A DNA stretch of 64,000 bases, from contig OZ022238.1 in NCBI GenBank assembly GCA_963978895.1, positions 26,690,617-26,754,616 of the forward strand. The letters are read 5' to 3'. Below, piece by piece: positions 33,001 through 37,869 of the stretch. The DNA is from Erpobdella octoculata (taxonomy: Eukaryota; Annelida; Clitellata; Hirudinida; Erpobdellidae). The notes under the pieces were generated by a model. The model ran no database searches. It had not been told where the DNA came from and saw nothing but the letters and a program-made list of their open reading frames with translations. Made by a program: the position numbers and the translations under genes. How positions within the stretch are numbered: position 1 is the stretch's first letter; every line of letters begins with the position of its first letter.

Positions 33001-35655
33001 AAAAATCCTTTTTTAGTGGATGCTTACGCAATAAAAGTAATATAAGTTCCAAATTTCACGTTCCTAGGATGTGGCGTTTGAGCTCGGCGTTGATTATCAG
33101 TCAGTCAGTCAGGACATGTTCTTTTATATATATAGATTTGTAAACCTAAAAATAAGTGTTTATGTAACAGATTCTATGCTAGAGCACTTTCTGTTGTCGA
33201 GGTTAAGTTTTGTCATTCTAGTTTTTACATTAGTGTTTCTTACAAGATGGCTGATATATTGTAATGTACCTATAACTGCAAAGTTAGTCAAGTTTTCCCT
33301 TTAGTTGTAAGGACTTATTTCAGTGAAATAATTTCTGACGATGGAGATTATTTCAGATTATATAAAAGCTTTTTGCCGTCTTTGCAAGCCTAAAAAGAAT
33401 GCCATTCGCGGTCAATACAAAGCTCCTTCGAATTTCACCAAGCATATTCAAGTACGTTAAAAATGAGAATTTTGATGATTTGTAGATTAAGAACTTTAAA
33501 TTTTGTATTATTTGGTTTTAAAGAGCTAATAGTAAAAACCGCATTGACTCAATGCACGTGCAAAGCAAGCAAGTCAAACGAAGGGCGTCTGGAAATGTTG
33601 ATAGCCCTAGTTCATATGCAAGCACATACGGTTAGATGAAATGTCAGAAAACCATGTTGTGACTTATAATGGGAACAATTTTGTAAAAGCATTTAAAGAG
33701 TATGCTGAATCAAGCATATTAGAGTTGAAACCATCAGAGATTAAAGACAGTGATCCTGGGACATCGAAGACGAGACTAGTCATCTACAGATATCCCGCTG
33801 TGTCACACTCATACTTTAAGGTTCGCTGGCTGCCATTGACACATTGTAAGATGACTGAGAAACTGTTCGTAGTTGAAGTGAATCGTATGAATGAGAGAAA
33901 TACTTTTCCAGAAGCAGAGGTTGTTACAGCATCAACTGGTGATTTCTATGGGTTTTATGAACCAGGTCCAGAAAGTAATGATTCAACTCAAAAAGACGTT
34001 TTGGTGATGTTTCTTAATAAATACTTGGTTTTATGCTGATCAATAAAATTTTTTAAGGTACTTGAGTACTTGTACTTAAGTACAATTTGAAAAACTGTAC
34101 TTGTACTTAAGTACAAGATAAATAATGTACTTGTACTTGTACTTAAAGTACATTTAACACTATATTTTATACTTAAGTACAATTCTGAGTACTTACGTCA
34201 ACACTGCCTAAATAATTATCACTCAATGTTTAATTATAATTATTATACACTTATTATTTTAAAATTGTTGAATAAAACTTATCAAAGTATAAATTTAATT
34301 TTGACAAATGAAATTATAAGCATAACTGAGCTTCATAAATCCACTCAAATATCTATTAAGTTTTTTCTTTAATGAATTAATTTCCATTGATATAATTGAT
34401 AATAACAAGTTGACATGTAATAGATTAAAACAAAGCTACATTTTCAAATATTTATTATAATAGTTAATAAACACAAGAACCCATTTATCTCCAGCCAGAC
34501 TTGATTTGATGAACGCAAACCATCAAGCGAGAACACGACCAAAACAATCACAAAACATTCCCAGTATTACATGCACTACAGACAATACACAGGATAACTA
34601 CAGGAACAGCATGAAAGAACAATCTACACTTGATCATCGGCGACTTCAAGGAAATGCTTCTCTTGAAGAGAGATCTCTCAGTCCTTCCCCGCATCCACTT
34701 CCAACGTCAGTGTCTCACTACCAGTACTACGGCTCATCCAACCTGACTGACAGATCGAGAAGTCCCAGTCCAATTGCTCATTCGCTAGATGGAAGAAAAA
34801 AAAGAATGCTACCAACCTCAGGTGAACGATCAGCAAACACTTCAAAAAACCGACAAAGGCCGCCCGCGCTGGACCTGAACCTCGGCAATCCAAGCACTAA
34901 ACAGAGAGCGTCGCAGCATCGCGCTCGGCGCAGCGCACGCCTTCATCGCATGCCCAAGGTTCTTCCCTCTCCGACCGTGCCAGACAGCGGGATCTCACCT
35001 TCTTCGTCCATCATCAATTTTCCCAAGCTCAGCTCATCTCCATCGAGATCAGCAGGTGATGATGATGATGAAGAAGAATGCTGGCAGGAAGCTGAAGATT
35101 CTTTTGACTGTTAGTTTTTAATATATTTACATATTAATATATTTACATATTGCTAGGGAGTCTCCAATCGGGAGGATATTGTTTTCTATTAATTTAAAGC
35201 ATGCAGTTTTAGTGCTCTATGATTTATAAAAATGCTATAGTAACATCAAGAAATTTTATCCTCCATTAAGATCTGATCAATGAGCCCTTGAATTTGCAGC
35301 CACCCATCCTCCATCAACAACAACCACAAGTAACACTCTTAAAAAGTTTCCACAACAGCAACAAAACAAAGAAACCTTCCAGCAGCAGCAATTACGGCAC
35401 AGAAATGTTCAGCTGAGCATGGCCCAACAGTTTCAACTCCATCCTCAAAGCAGATCCATCTACCAAAAACATCAACAGCAACAGAAAACATTCCGGTCTC
35501 CGCAGCACAAACGACAACATGCCGATCCACGCCAGCAACAACACAACAGGCAGCATCAGCCACAACAACAAACATACCCGCAACAAAATCATCCCAACTT
35601 TGGTCGAGGTGTTACAGAGGCTGAATCTGAAGATGAAGACGAACACTGGTGCTGA
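4321..35655 (+). CDS. Cav2: Voltage-gated calcium channel alpha-1 subunit, Cav2 class (5'-incomplete, 34 exons seen)
   Basis: Pore-forming subunit of a presynaptic-type, high-voltage-activated calcium channel in the plasma membrane. Coding exons: 4321-4433, 4660-4772, 5274-5405, 5736-5808, 11499-11619, 11882-11973, 12907-13052, 13332-13453, 13565-13649, 13716-13905, 14067-14173, 14545-14650, 19753-19913, 20082-20234, 20449-20650, 20958-21122, 21259-21402, 21551-21655, 23746-23862, 23979-24044, 24206-24297, 24562-24715, 25033-25160, 25443-25539, 25989-26094, 26578-26682, 27163-27266, 27983-28012, 29487-29602, 29714-29798, 30012-30113, 30195-31252, 34499-35109, 35300-35655. Every junction is GT-AG and preserves phase. 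Selectivity-filter glutamates are visible in domains II (TGEDW), III (TGEGW) and IV (TGESW). S4 voltage sensors are intact. The IQ-type segment [18 protein letters not shown], the short II-III linker and the final HWC place it in Cav2 rather than Cav1 or Cav3. Domain I and IIS1 must lie upstream of this window. Exon limits are inferred from homology and splice signals, with no transcript evidence. Confidence 0.95.
4440..4504. repeat. (TA)n microsatellite
   Basis: About 32 TA units starting seven bases after the donor of the first visible channel exon. Confidence 0.97.
4660..4772 (+). CDS. Cav2: Cav2 exon: IIS3 and IIS4 voltage sensor
   Basis: Encodes [11 protein letters not shown] (IIS3), then [19 protein letters not shown], with basic residues every third position as in an S4 sensor. 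Acceptor tttcag at 4659, donor gtttgt at 4773, ends in phase 2. Confidence 0.93.
5274..5405 (+). CDS. Cav2: Cav2 exon: IIS4-S5 linker and IIS5
   Basis: Completes the Arg codon, then [19 protein letters not shown], and a hydrophobic S5 ending in [11 protein letters not shown]. Donor gtgagt at 5406. The LLFLLFLF...ALLGMQLF pattern is closer to Cav2 than to Cav1. Confidence 0.94.
5736..5808 (+). CDS. Cav2: Cav2 exon: domain II pore loop, first half
   Basis: Encodes [20 protein letters not shown] plus TVFQ, the turret and pore helix of domain II. Acceptor ttttcag, donor gtttgt. The following intron (5809-11498) is the longest in the gene because of transposon insertions. Confidence 0.93.
5919..6049. 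mobile_element. Short MITE with TAGAGTACTG termini
   Basis: Inverted termini TAGAGTACTG (5920-5929) and CAGTACTCTA (6039-6048), with ATACAGAT on each side (5911-5918 and 6049-6056, one base shared ambiguously). About 130 bp, non-coding, hAT-like by duplication length. Its sequence (GTACTGCA...GGCCCGG type) resembles a stretch inside the repeats at 31.7, 53.3 and 54.7 kb. Confidence 0.65.
6263..6529 (+). pseudogene. hAT transposase N-terminal fragment (BED finger end)
   Basis: 88 codons. [20 protein letters not shown] is the C-terminal half of a BED zinc finger (His-x4-His). It continues into [15 protein letters not shown] and [12 protein letters not shown], as in ZBED5/SCAND3-like transposases. 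The first Cys pair is absent and the frame ends at a premature stop. Confidence 0.7.
6649..6858 (+). pseudogene. hAT transposase core fragment
   Basis: Contains [20 protein letters not shown], the first catalytic Asp motif (DESTDI) of ZBED-type hAT transposases, then [15 protein letters not shown]. It stops at 6858 with no sign of the second Asp or Glu. Confidence 0.75.
7565..8460 (+). pseudogene. LINE endonuclease domain, frameshifted
   Basis: Frames together carry [42 protein letters not shown] and [10 protein letters not shown], the five standard motifs of APE-type endonucleases. The reading frame shifts near 7,800 and 8,030, with further stops around 8,090 and 8,330. Not functional. Confidence 0.85.
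9141..10025 (+). pseudogene. LINE reverse transcriptase, degenerate
   Basis: Open for 294 codons: [67 protein letters not shown] and [13 protein letters not shown]. The last is the catalytic F-A-D-D box with Phe replaced by Ser. Upstream linker remnants occupy 8495-9229 in other frames, and the C-terminal domain beyond 10,025 is broken. Confidence 0.88.
10341..10975. repeat. Inverted repeat flanked by telomere-like hexamers
   Basis: Left arm from 10,341 begins with CCCTAACCC-like repeats and continues TTTAGAAAAAATGTACATC. The right arm is the inverse: GATGTAAATATTTTCTAAAG followed by GGGTTAGGG-like repeats to 10,975. A central TTAGGG tract lies at 10,726-10,795. Blocks with CGGCGGTT/AACCGCCG and GCAATTTTACCG recur in both arms and near 0.85-1.2 kb. 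Confidence 0.75.
11322..11440. repeat. Tandem repeat, about 39 bp x 3
   Basis: ACATTATTAGCAACACAACA...TTGATTGTATCAAAATT repeated three times, shortly before the exon at 11,499. Confidence 0.85.
11499..11619 (+). CDS. Cav2: Cav2 exon: domain II selectivity filter and IIS6 start
   Basis: [20 protein letters not shown] carries the domain II selectivity-filter Glu, followed by the start of S6 ([11 protein letters not shown]). Acceptor ttttccag, donor gtatct, ends in phase 1. Confidence 0.95.
11882..11973 (+). CDS. Cav2: Cav2 exon: end of IIS6
   Basis: [20 protein letters not shown] followed by an acidic stretch ([10 protein letters not shown]). AVDNLANAQ is the conserved cytoplasmic end of IIS6. 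Acceptor catctag, donor gtatca. Confidence 0.95.
12375..12530. repeat. Inverted repeat (hairpin) in channel intron
   Basis: Arm TTTAAACATAAAAGCGTGG (about 12,411-12,429) is mirrored by CCACGCTTTTATGTTTTA (12,468-12,485). The inversion extends imperfectly to about 50 bp per arm (AAAAAGTA.../...TACTTTTTC). Probably a palindromic MITE remnant. Confidence 0.7.
12907..13052 (+). CDS. Cav2: Cav2 exon: II-III linker, part 1
   Basis: In frame with the preceding exon. Begins [11 protein letters not shown], followed by a Pro-rich segment. Donor gtaagc. The whole II-III linker is short (about 120 residues), so the long vertebrate synprint region is absent. Confidence 0.85.
13128..13265. repeat. Degenerate tandem repeat, about 32 bp
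   Basis: Four to five copies of TGCATGTTGATTATTTGGAG with A/T spacer in the intron between linker exons. Confidence 0.7.
13332..13453 (+). CDS. Cav2: Cav2 exon: II-III linker, part 2
   Basis: Phase-consistent open exon ([20 protein letters not shown] and on). Ser/Asn-rich, with no recognised domain. Acceptor aatcaaag, donor gtgaac. Confidence 0.78.
13565..13649 (+). CDS. Cav2: Cav2 exon: II-III linker, part 3
   Basis: Encodes an acidic stretch, then [17 protein letters not shown]. This resembles the conserved MLPYSSMFI segment just before IIIS1 in Cav channels. Acceptor ttttcag, donor gtaaga. Confidence 0.9.
13716..13905 (+). CDS. Cav2: Cav2 exon: IIIS1 and IIIS2
   Basis: [31 protein letters not shown] and [16 protein letters not shown] match IIIS1-S2 of Cav2 almost residue for residue. 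Acceptor tttcaag, donor gttatt. Confidence 0.96.
14067..14173 (+). CDS. Cav2: Cav2 exon: IIIS3
   Basis: [20 protein letters not shown], then [15 protein letters not shown]: the S2-S3 loop and IIIS3. Acceptor tttcag, donor gttagt. Confidence 0.95.
14190..14350. repeat. Degenerate CTTAATTAGTGG tandem repeat
   Basis: Six or so irregular copies of AACTTAATTAGTGGTTAATA just after the donor at 14,174. Confidence 0.65.
14545..14650 (+). CDS. Cav2: Cav2 exon: IIIS4 voltage sensor
   Basis: Encodes [20 protein letters not shown], then NRVPKLK, a complete S4 helix with regularly spaced Arg/Lys. Acceptor tgaaag, donor gtgagt. Confidence 0.96.
14700..15125. repeat. Solo copy of the foldback-arm repeat found at 17.5 kb
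   Basis: Starts GCTTGCTTGAGCCATACCTT. Shares with 17,515-17,880 the blocks GTTGAAATTTGGTG, ACATTCTATT, TTACAAATTTT.TGTAGAGA and AATTTTTAGTTTATTTAAAG, and ends near the ACATACTTC motif. Non-coding. Confidence 0.72.
15640..16560 (-). mobile_element. LINE fragment, reverse transcriptase C-terminus (minus strand)
   Basis: The - strand frame 15,750-16,559 encodes [65 protein letters not shown] and [10 protein letters not shown], the thumb and C-terminal region of CR1/jockey-group LINE reverse transcriptases. The catalytic palm is absent, so it is 5'-truncated. It lies antisense in the 14.65-19.75 kb intron. Confidence 0.85.
16565..16790. repeat. CATATATGC...GGTCAGTGCATA interspersed repeat
   Basis: Seven or so irregular copies of GAGTGCATAACCATATATG or GGTCAGTGCATA about 30 bp apart. 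Overlapping frames are repeat-driven, not genes. Confidence 0.6.
17515..18600. mobile_element. Foldback element with long inverted arms
   Basis: Left arm 17,515-17,880 (CCCATACGTTGGAACCCTTT ... CATACTTCC) is inverted at about 18,195-18,590 (GAAGTATGTGAGG ... AAAGGGTTCCAACATATGG). The arms are about 370-400 bp and moderately diverged, around a spacer of about 300 bp with no recognised gene. A single arm occurs at 14.7 kb. Target duplications were not resolved. Confidence 0.75.
18646..18903 (+). repeat. Dispersed 250-bp repeat, copy 1
   Basis: Begins TTTACAAACTTTTATTTAGG and ends GAAAAACTCGTTTTTTCCTT. Carries the conserved block GACTAGCTAGGAAGCTGAAA. Further copies lie at 26.79 (inverted), 37.92 and 56.2 kb (inverted). 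Confidence 0.8.
19395..19615 (-). mobile_element. LINE 3'-end remnant (minus strand)
   Basis: The - strand reads [20 protein letters not shown], then [17 protein letters not shown], the Leu-Trp-Asn-Ser-Leu-Pro motif that closes CR1/L2-type LINE proteins. Only this tail survives. Confidence 0.65.
19753..19913 (+). CDS. Cav2: Cav2 exon: IIIS5
   Basis: [20 protein letters not shown], then IIIS5 and the turret [17 protein letters not shown]. Acceptor ttatttag, donor gtgggt. The upstream 5.1-kb intron holds LINE and foldback insertions. Confidence 0.96.
20082..20234 (+). CDS. Cav2: Cav2 exon: domain III pore loop and selectivity filter
   Basis: [12 protein letters not shown]...[20 protein letters not shown], then EGWPL, giving the domain III filter Glu. 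Acceptor tgtttcag, donor gtgagt. Confidence 0.95.
20449..20650 (+). CDS. Cav2: Cav2 exon: IIIS6 and start of III-IV linker
   Basis: [20 protein letters not shown], then IIIS6 with [20 protein letters not shown] and [16 protein letters not shown]. Donor gttgac is weak but gives correct phase. Confidence 0.94.
20869..20944. repeat. Long near-perfect hairpin before a channel exon
   Basis: AAGTTTTTCTTAATCAAGCA plus AGCT is followed by a 7-base loop and its perfect reverse complement, 24 bp per arm, extending to about 31 bp with one mismatch. It ends about 17 bases before the acceptor at 20,957. Confidence 0.9.
20958..21122 (+). CDS. Cav2: Cav2 exon: III-IV linker and IVS1
   Basis: [20 protein letters not shown] is the conserved III-IV linker; IVS1 follows ([20 protein letters not shown]). 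A long hairpin ends about 17 bases upstream of its acceptor. Confidence 0.95.
21259..21402 (+). CDS. Cav2: Cav2 exon: IVS1-S2 loop and IVS2
   Basis: [19 protein letters not shown], then [20 protein letters not shown]. The S1-S2 loop is longer than in human Cav2. Acceptor tcaaaaag, donor gtatga. Confidence 0.9.
21551..21655 (+). CDS. Cav2: Cav2 exon: IVS3
   Basis: [20 protein letters not shown] with the conserved FxDxWNxFDFxTVLGS pattern. Ends HIRGLTD before gtgagc. No VYFK-free alternative exon was seen. Confidence 0.94.
22098..23157 (+). pseudogene. LINE reverse transcriptase, frameshifted
   Basis: First frame to 22,619: palm with FADD catalytic box. Second frame 22,564-23,157: [67 protein letters not shown]. 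Together they form a reverse transcriptase palm-thumb and C-terminal domain joined by a one-base shift in an A-run near 22,575. Confidence 0.87.
23141..23440 (+). CDS. Small ORF at LINE 3' end with hydrophobic leader
   Basis: 99 codons overlapping the reverse transcriptase stop. Contains [19 protein letters not shown], a plausible signal or membrane segment, and an Arg/Asp-rich remainder with no known domain. It is GC-rich compared with surrounding DNA. It may be chance coding in the LINE 3'UTR. Confidence 0.25.
   Translation: MNTMASKLQGCHSHHRCATFTTVVMLALLAVAILLPTGVDAAIATRHNLDNRDELIAAAHPPLLRTDLVRDFNQLSAMKVLTLCLPQFNSNPIEQCFAE
23746..23862 (+). CDS. Cav2: Cav2 exon: IVS4 voltage sensor
   Basis: [20 protein letters not shown], then [12 protein letters not shown], a near-identical IVS4. 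It lies 45 bases after the A/T-rich tail of a LINE. Confidence 0.97.
23979..24044 (+). CDS. Cav2: Cav2 exon: IVS5
   Basis: 22-codon exon [20 protein letters not shown] plus MQ. Acceptor aatgcag, donor gttaat. Confidence 0.95.
24206..24297 (+). CDS. Cav2: Cav2 exon: domain IV pore turret and helix
   Basis: [20 protein letters not shown], then [11 protein letters not shown]. Acceptor aaacag, donor gtcact (weak), ends in phase 2. Confidence 0.93.
24562..24715 (+). CDS. Cav2: Cav2 exon: domain IV selectivity filter and IVS6 start
   Basis: [20 protein letters not shown] carries the domain IV filter Glu, then [14 protein letters not shown] enters IVS6. Acceptor ctactacag, donor gtaagt. Confidence 0.96.
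25033..25160 (+). CDS. Cav2: Cav2 exon: IVS6 end and EF-hand start
   Basis: [20 protein letters not shown], then [20 protein letters not shown], the invariant post-IVS6 EF-hand region of Cav channels. Confidence 0.97.
25443..25539 (+). CDS. Cav2: Cav2 exon: C-terminal EF-hand/pre-IQ region, part 1
   Basis: [20 protein letters not shown], then [12 protein letters not shown], matching the conserved proximal C-terminus. A tandem repeat begins inside its donor region. Confidence 0.95.
25541..25715. repeat. Tandem repeat, about 24 bp, starting at a splice donor
   Basis: Seven degenerate copies of GTTGCAATATACTACAAATT. The first begins within the donor GTATGTTGCAAT of exon 25,443-25,539. Confidence 0.85.
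25989..26094 (+). CDS. Cav2: Cav2 exon: proximal C-terminus, part 2
   Basis: [20 protein letters not shown], then [15 protein letters not shown], the conserved LLRMDLPV...TVHFNSTLMALIRTAL segment of Cav2 with substitutions. Confidence 0.95.
26578..26682 (+). CDS. Cav2: Cav2 exon: pre-IQ helix
   Basis: [20 protein letters not shown], then [15 protein letters not shown]. Corresponds to the helix before the IQ motif. Acceptor taaatag, donor gttgga. Confidence 0.92.
26788..27070 (-). repeat. Dispersed 250-bp repeat, inverted copy with (CA)n
   Basis: Inverse of 18,646-18,903: AACAAGTAAAGGAAAAAACG to GATTGTAACCTAAATAAAAG, with a (CA)n run at 27,002-27,031. Confidence 0.8.
27163..27266 (+). CDS. 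Cav2: Cav2 exon: IQ-type calmodulin-binding motif
   Basis: [20 protein letters not shown] corresponds to the TVGKIYAAMMIMEYYRQSK calmodulin-binding segment. The core Ile-Tyr-Ala is kept; the Met-Met pair is Leu-Leu. Donor gttagt. Confidence 0.93.
27267..27925. repeat. 34-bp GGTCAGTCATATTAATCTAT array, split by an insertion
   Basis: Copies at 27,267-27,320 begin exactly at the donor GTTAGTCAC. Further copies follow at 27,770-27,925. The element at 27,321-27,771 interrupts the array. Confidence 0.75.
27321..27771. mobile_element. Short interspersed element with CCCGCTC-rich core
   Basis: Starts ACTAGCGGGGTACC, has a long CCCGCTCCCG/CGCTTTCCCG-rich stretch, then a conserved-looking tail (TTGCATTACGATCGGATGAA), and ends in (TA)n GAT. 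Related heads (GCGGGGTTACCCGGCGTT) occur at 36.8 and 55.7 kb. Frames through it are compositional artefacts. Confidence 0.65.
27983..28012 (+). CDS. Cav2: Cav2 microexon (10 codons) after the IQ motif
   Basis: 30-base exon [10 protein letters not shown] between ttttgcag and gtgggt, phase 0 at both ends, so it can be skipped without a frameshift. A 23-bp minisatellite starts within about 10 bases of its donor. Called from splice signals and phase only. Confidence 0.65.
28019..29245. repeat. 23-bp minisatellite, about 53 copies
   Basis: Unit TTACAATAATTAGTCGAGAA plus TGG repeats with almost no variation, then accumulates point changes (TCAAGAA, GCCAAG, GAATGC) over the last ten units. No spacers and no genes. 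Confidence 0.97.
29487..29602 (+). CDS. Cav2: Cav2 exon: distal C-terminus
   Basis: [20 protein letters not shown] and on, phase-consistent. Corresponds loosely to the TPLMFQRM region after the IQ motif. Acceptor tttttcag, donor gttagt. Confidence 0.78.
29714..29798 (+). CDS. Cav2: Cav2 exon: distal C-terminus
   Basis: [20 protein letters not shown] and on, Gln/Asn-rich, phase 1 in and phase 0 out. Acceptor cctaaag, donor gttaac. No domain recognised. Confidence 0.72.
30012..30113 (+). CDS. Cav2: Cav2 exon: distal C-terminus
   Basis: [20 protein letters not shown] and on, 34 codons, symmetric phase 0. Acceptor cttgcag, donor gtaaat. Confidence 0.8.
30195..31252 (+). CDS. Cav2: Cav2 exon: large Gln-rich cytoplasmic tail
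   Basis: About 353 codons, open throughout, with many Gln runs written as mixed CAA/CAG, plus a Ser/Phe-rich patch ([20 protein letters not shown]). I end it at the gttgtt donor (31253), which alone gives the phase needed by the next exon. Reading on without splicing would add 18 residues and a stop at 31307. Confidence 0.82.
31678..33136 (+). repeat. 1.4-kb dispersed repeat, copy 1 (nested in hAT)
   Basis: Starts ACTAGCAGTGCCCGTAGCG and ends CAGTCAGTCAGGACATGTTC plus TTTTATATATATAGA. The centre holds five tandem units of about 156 bp (GCATTTACAGTTTTTGAGTA ... GGTCCTGGAAACCAAATTTT). Other copies lie at 53.26 and 54.62 kb. No coding capacity, so probably a non-autonomous element. Confidence 0.85.
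33341..33451 (+). pseudogene. BED zinc-finger exon of the hAT transposase
   Basis: ATG at 33,341, then [20 protein letters not shown], then SNFTKHIQ, stopping at a donor GTACGT (33,452). The Cys-x2-Cys and a downstream His match a BED finger, the DNA-binding head of hAT transposases. No matching downstream acceptor is certain. Confidence 0.65.
33641..34039 (+). pseudogene. hAT transposase fragment
   Basis: [19 protein letters not shown] corresponds to the second catalytic segment of hAT transposases (normally Asp-Asn-Gly-x-Asn), with Asp replaced by Tyr. The remaining 100 residues are not recognised and the frame ends without a dimerisation domain. Confidence 0.6.
34499..35109 (+). CDS. Cav2: Cav2 exon: basic/Ser-rich distal tail
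   Basis: About 204 codons beginning near [12 protein letters not shown]. Contains repeated [11 protein letters not shown] and [11 protein letters not shown] motifs, a basic patch ([15 protein letters not shown]) and an acidic end ([17 protein letters not shown]). The donor gttagt at 35110 overlaps an in-frame stop, so splicing decides the C-terminus. Confidence 0.82.
35300..35655 (+). CDS. Cav2: Cav2 terminal exon with C-terminal -HWC
   Basis: Acceptor aatttgcag. 117 codons, Gln/His-rich, ending [12 protein letters not shown] and TGA at 35653-35655. Vertebrate Cav2.1/2.2 end in D-x-W-C, a ligand for PDZ domains of presynaptic scaffold proteins (established knowledge). The same ending here supports Cav2 identity and presynaptic tethering. 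Confidence 0.92.
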
Positions 35656-36190
35656 GTCTTTTCTTCTTACTTCGCTAATCTCTTTTCACTTGTCAATCTG
35701 ATATTTAGCTCTTCTGTAGATTATCAATTGTGATCAGTTGTGTTTGAATCTTGTTCATCTTGTTCATCTTGAATAGTTTTTTTTTTGTTTCATTTATTTC
35801 TAACTGTGTTTCCATTGCTTTTTAAACTCCATCTGTGGTCGTCAAACGCCTGTTTTCTTGAAATTGTGGTGACTCGTTACGTCTAAAAGGTGTTCTTTTA
35901 TATTTCTTCAATGTTTTTATTATCATCAGCTGTGATTATTTGAATGAAGTCGTTTTCACTGATTTTTGTTTGTAATTTTTAAGCTCAATTTGGTTCATTT
36001 TTTGATAATTTGTTTCCATGTTGTTCTTTCATCGGTCTCTTAGACGCAATATCATTCTATTATAATCACTTTCTTGTACATAAGTAACTATGAAATTATG
36101 CAATTTTACACGGCCTATCGTGTTTTCATTTGTGAAAAAAAATTGTCAGCAAATAAAAATGTTTTAAAATAAAGATTCTTTGTAATGTTC
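35656..36190 (+). other. Cav2: Cav2 3' untranslated region
   Basis: T-rich untranslated stretch following the stop codon, with no competing reading frame. It ends near two AATAAA hexamers. The exact cleavage site is not visible. Confidence 0.7.
36152..36173 (+). terminator. Two polyadenylation signals (AATAAA)
   Basis: AATAAA at 36152-36157 and 36168-36173, about 500 bases after the Cav2 stop, followed by a T-rich stretch. Likely the gene's polyadenylation region. Confidence 0.7.
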
Positions 36191-36202
36191 AATATTTTAT
36201 TT

Positions 36203-36697
36203 CTAGACTAGCGTTACATTGCTCATATGACCAGTTTAGCAAACGTCGAATGAGTCATCTACCTATCTTTTTTAATCCACACTTTCACGATTCAAATGAA
36301 ACGTTCTCCATATTTCCGTTCAACGTTTAAATACGCTCTCAATGCGCTGTATTCAAGAGTCTTTTGTTACTTTTCCACTGTCCAGTTTGTACTGTATAAT
36401 AATGATAATCTGTTCTTCTGTATCATGTTTTTCTTGGCAAGCGTTTTCATACGAGCAGCTCTTTTCTGGCTTTTCTTATATAGTTAAGCTTTTACGTTTG
36501 CATTTGATCGTCATTTTCATAACTTGCTCTCAATTTTTAAATAAATTTTACTTTGACTCAGAAGTCAGTGTGTTATATTTCTAAAATTAAACCTTGAATA
36601 AATATTTTAATAGATGAAGATAAGGCGCACCCATGGGAGTTTCTGGGATGAGAACCTTCTCCGAAATTATTCCGAAAAAATTTTACTGCATGAAAAT

Positions 36698-36700
<3 letters not shown>
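36203..36700. other. No gene recognised
   Basis: AT-rich sequence downstream of the channel polyadenylation region. Short frames only. Confidence 0.5.

Positions 36701-36790
<90 letters not shown>
36701..36790. repeat. (TA)n microsatellite
   Basis: About 44 TA units leading into an ACTAGCTGGGTTACCCGGCG element. Confidence 0.97.
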
Positions 36791-37035
36791 TAGCTGGGTT
36801 ACCCGGCGTTGCCCGGGGATTTGAAAGGTTTTTTATCGTTTTCTCTCTGGCTCCCGTTTCCTTAATCGCTTGCTTTCCCGTTCCAGGTCGCTTTCTCACT
36901 CCTGGTCGCATTTCTGCTCACGGTCGCTTTTCCAGCCCCGCTCTCTTTTACTTTTCCCGATCCCGGTTGCTTTTACGCTTTACCGCTCCAGCTTGTTCTT
37001 CTTTTCCTGCTCGCTCTTTTCACTCTTCCGTTCCT
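36790..37035. mobile_element. CCCGTT/CGCTTT-rich short element
   Basis: Head ACTAGCTGGGTTACCCGGCG, then GTTGCCCGGGGATTTGAAAG and a CT-rich core, as in the copies at 27.3 and 55.7 kb. The 3' part is missing or replaced by the inverted repeat that follows. Confidence 0.6.
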
Positions 37036-37044
37036 CCATTAAAT

Positions 37045-37605
37045 TTTAGAGCCTTCCCAATGTGGCTTAGATGGGCTGTAGCGGAATACTGTGCACAGTC
37101 ATCAAAATTGATCTGTTGTCTCGTTCCACTCTGCAAGTGTGATCTTCTGCAAAGGCTTATTATGATTGACTAAAGCTGAAAAAAAAGAATTTATTAGTTA
37201 ACGGCTGCAATAATGTTAAAATCCGCTCATATATCTCAACAGGTTATATTTATTTTAAATACTTGTAAGATTATAAATACTTACAATAGATTTATCACAC
37301 ACTGTTCAACAGCTGCTTTTCGAAAAATCGCTAGTCTTAGTTTTTGAGTTGTTCTTAGTTTTTTAAGTGTCATGTCTACAGAAAGCATATAACGCTACAT
37401 GTGGCATGTTAATAAATGTTGACCCGTGGCTTTTTTTCAGCTTTAGTCAATCATAATAAGCCTTTGCAGAATATATCACACTTGCAGAGTGGAACCAATA
37501 CATTAAAGAACACTAATTAAAATTGAGGAAGTTCAGACGTAACTAAACTAAACAACAAAGTGTTAACGAGAGAACAGATCAATTTTGATGACTGTAGGCA
37601 GTCTC
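37045..37605. repeat. Inverted repeat with about 75-bp arms
   Basis: Arm at 37,090-37,187 (CATCAAAATTGATCTGTT ... CATTCTGCAAGTG-like ... GACTAAAGCTGAAAAAAA) is inverted at 37,430-37,600 (TTTTTTTCAGCTTTAGTCAA ... GATCAATTTTGATGACTG). The right arm contains an extra 40-bp insertion. The loop of about 240 bp is non-coding. Confidence 0.7.
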
Positions 37606-37869
37606 ACAGTTAAAAATCGCATGAAGACGTACGAGTTTGAGTTGAGCCGTTTATATCTCGATAATTCAGGTGTCTTATATAGTCTTTGGTTACTTCAGGA
37701 GACTCGTAAAAAATACAAGCATTCAACGAGGCCAATGAATACACTTGGCCACGCCTACTAACCTAGATTTGATCACCACAGACAAACTAACTAACCAACA
37801 AACAGAGAGACGAGTGAAGTTTAATAAAAGCATTTAAAATAAAAGCATTAAAAAAACCTTTAATTTTGG

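Larger units (their letters stand above)
31484..34206 (+). mobile_element. hAT transposon remnant with perfect 8-bp TSD
   Basis: Ends CAGTGATGACGAGTACTTAA and AGTACTTACGTCAACACTG, with many sub-terminal AAGTAC/GTACTT repeats. It is flanked by CCTAAATA at 31,476-31,483 and 34,207-34,214. Contains a BED-finger exon and a transposase fragment, but is itself interrupted by a 1.46-kb repeat. It lies in the intron between the Gln-rich and basic tail exons of the channel. Confidence 0.92.
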
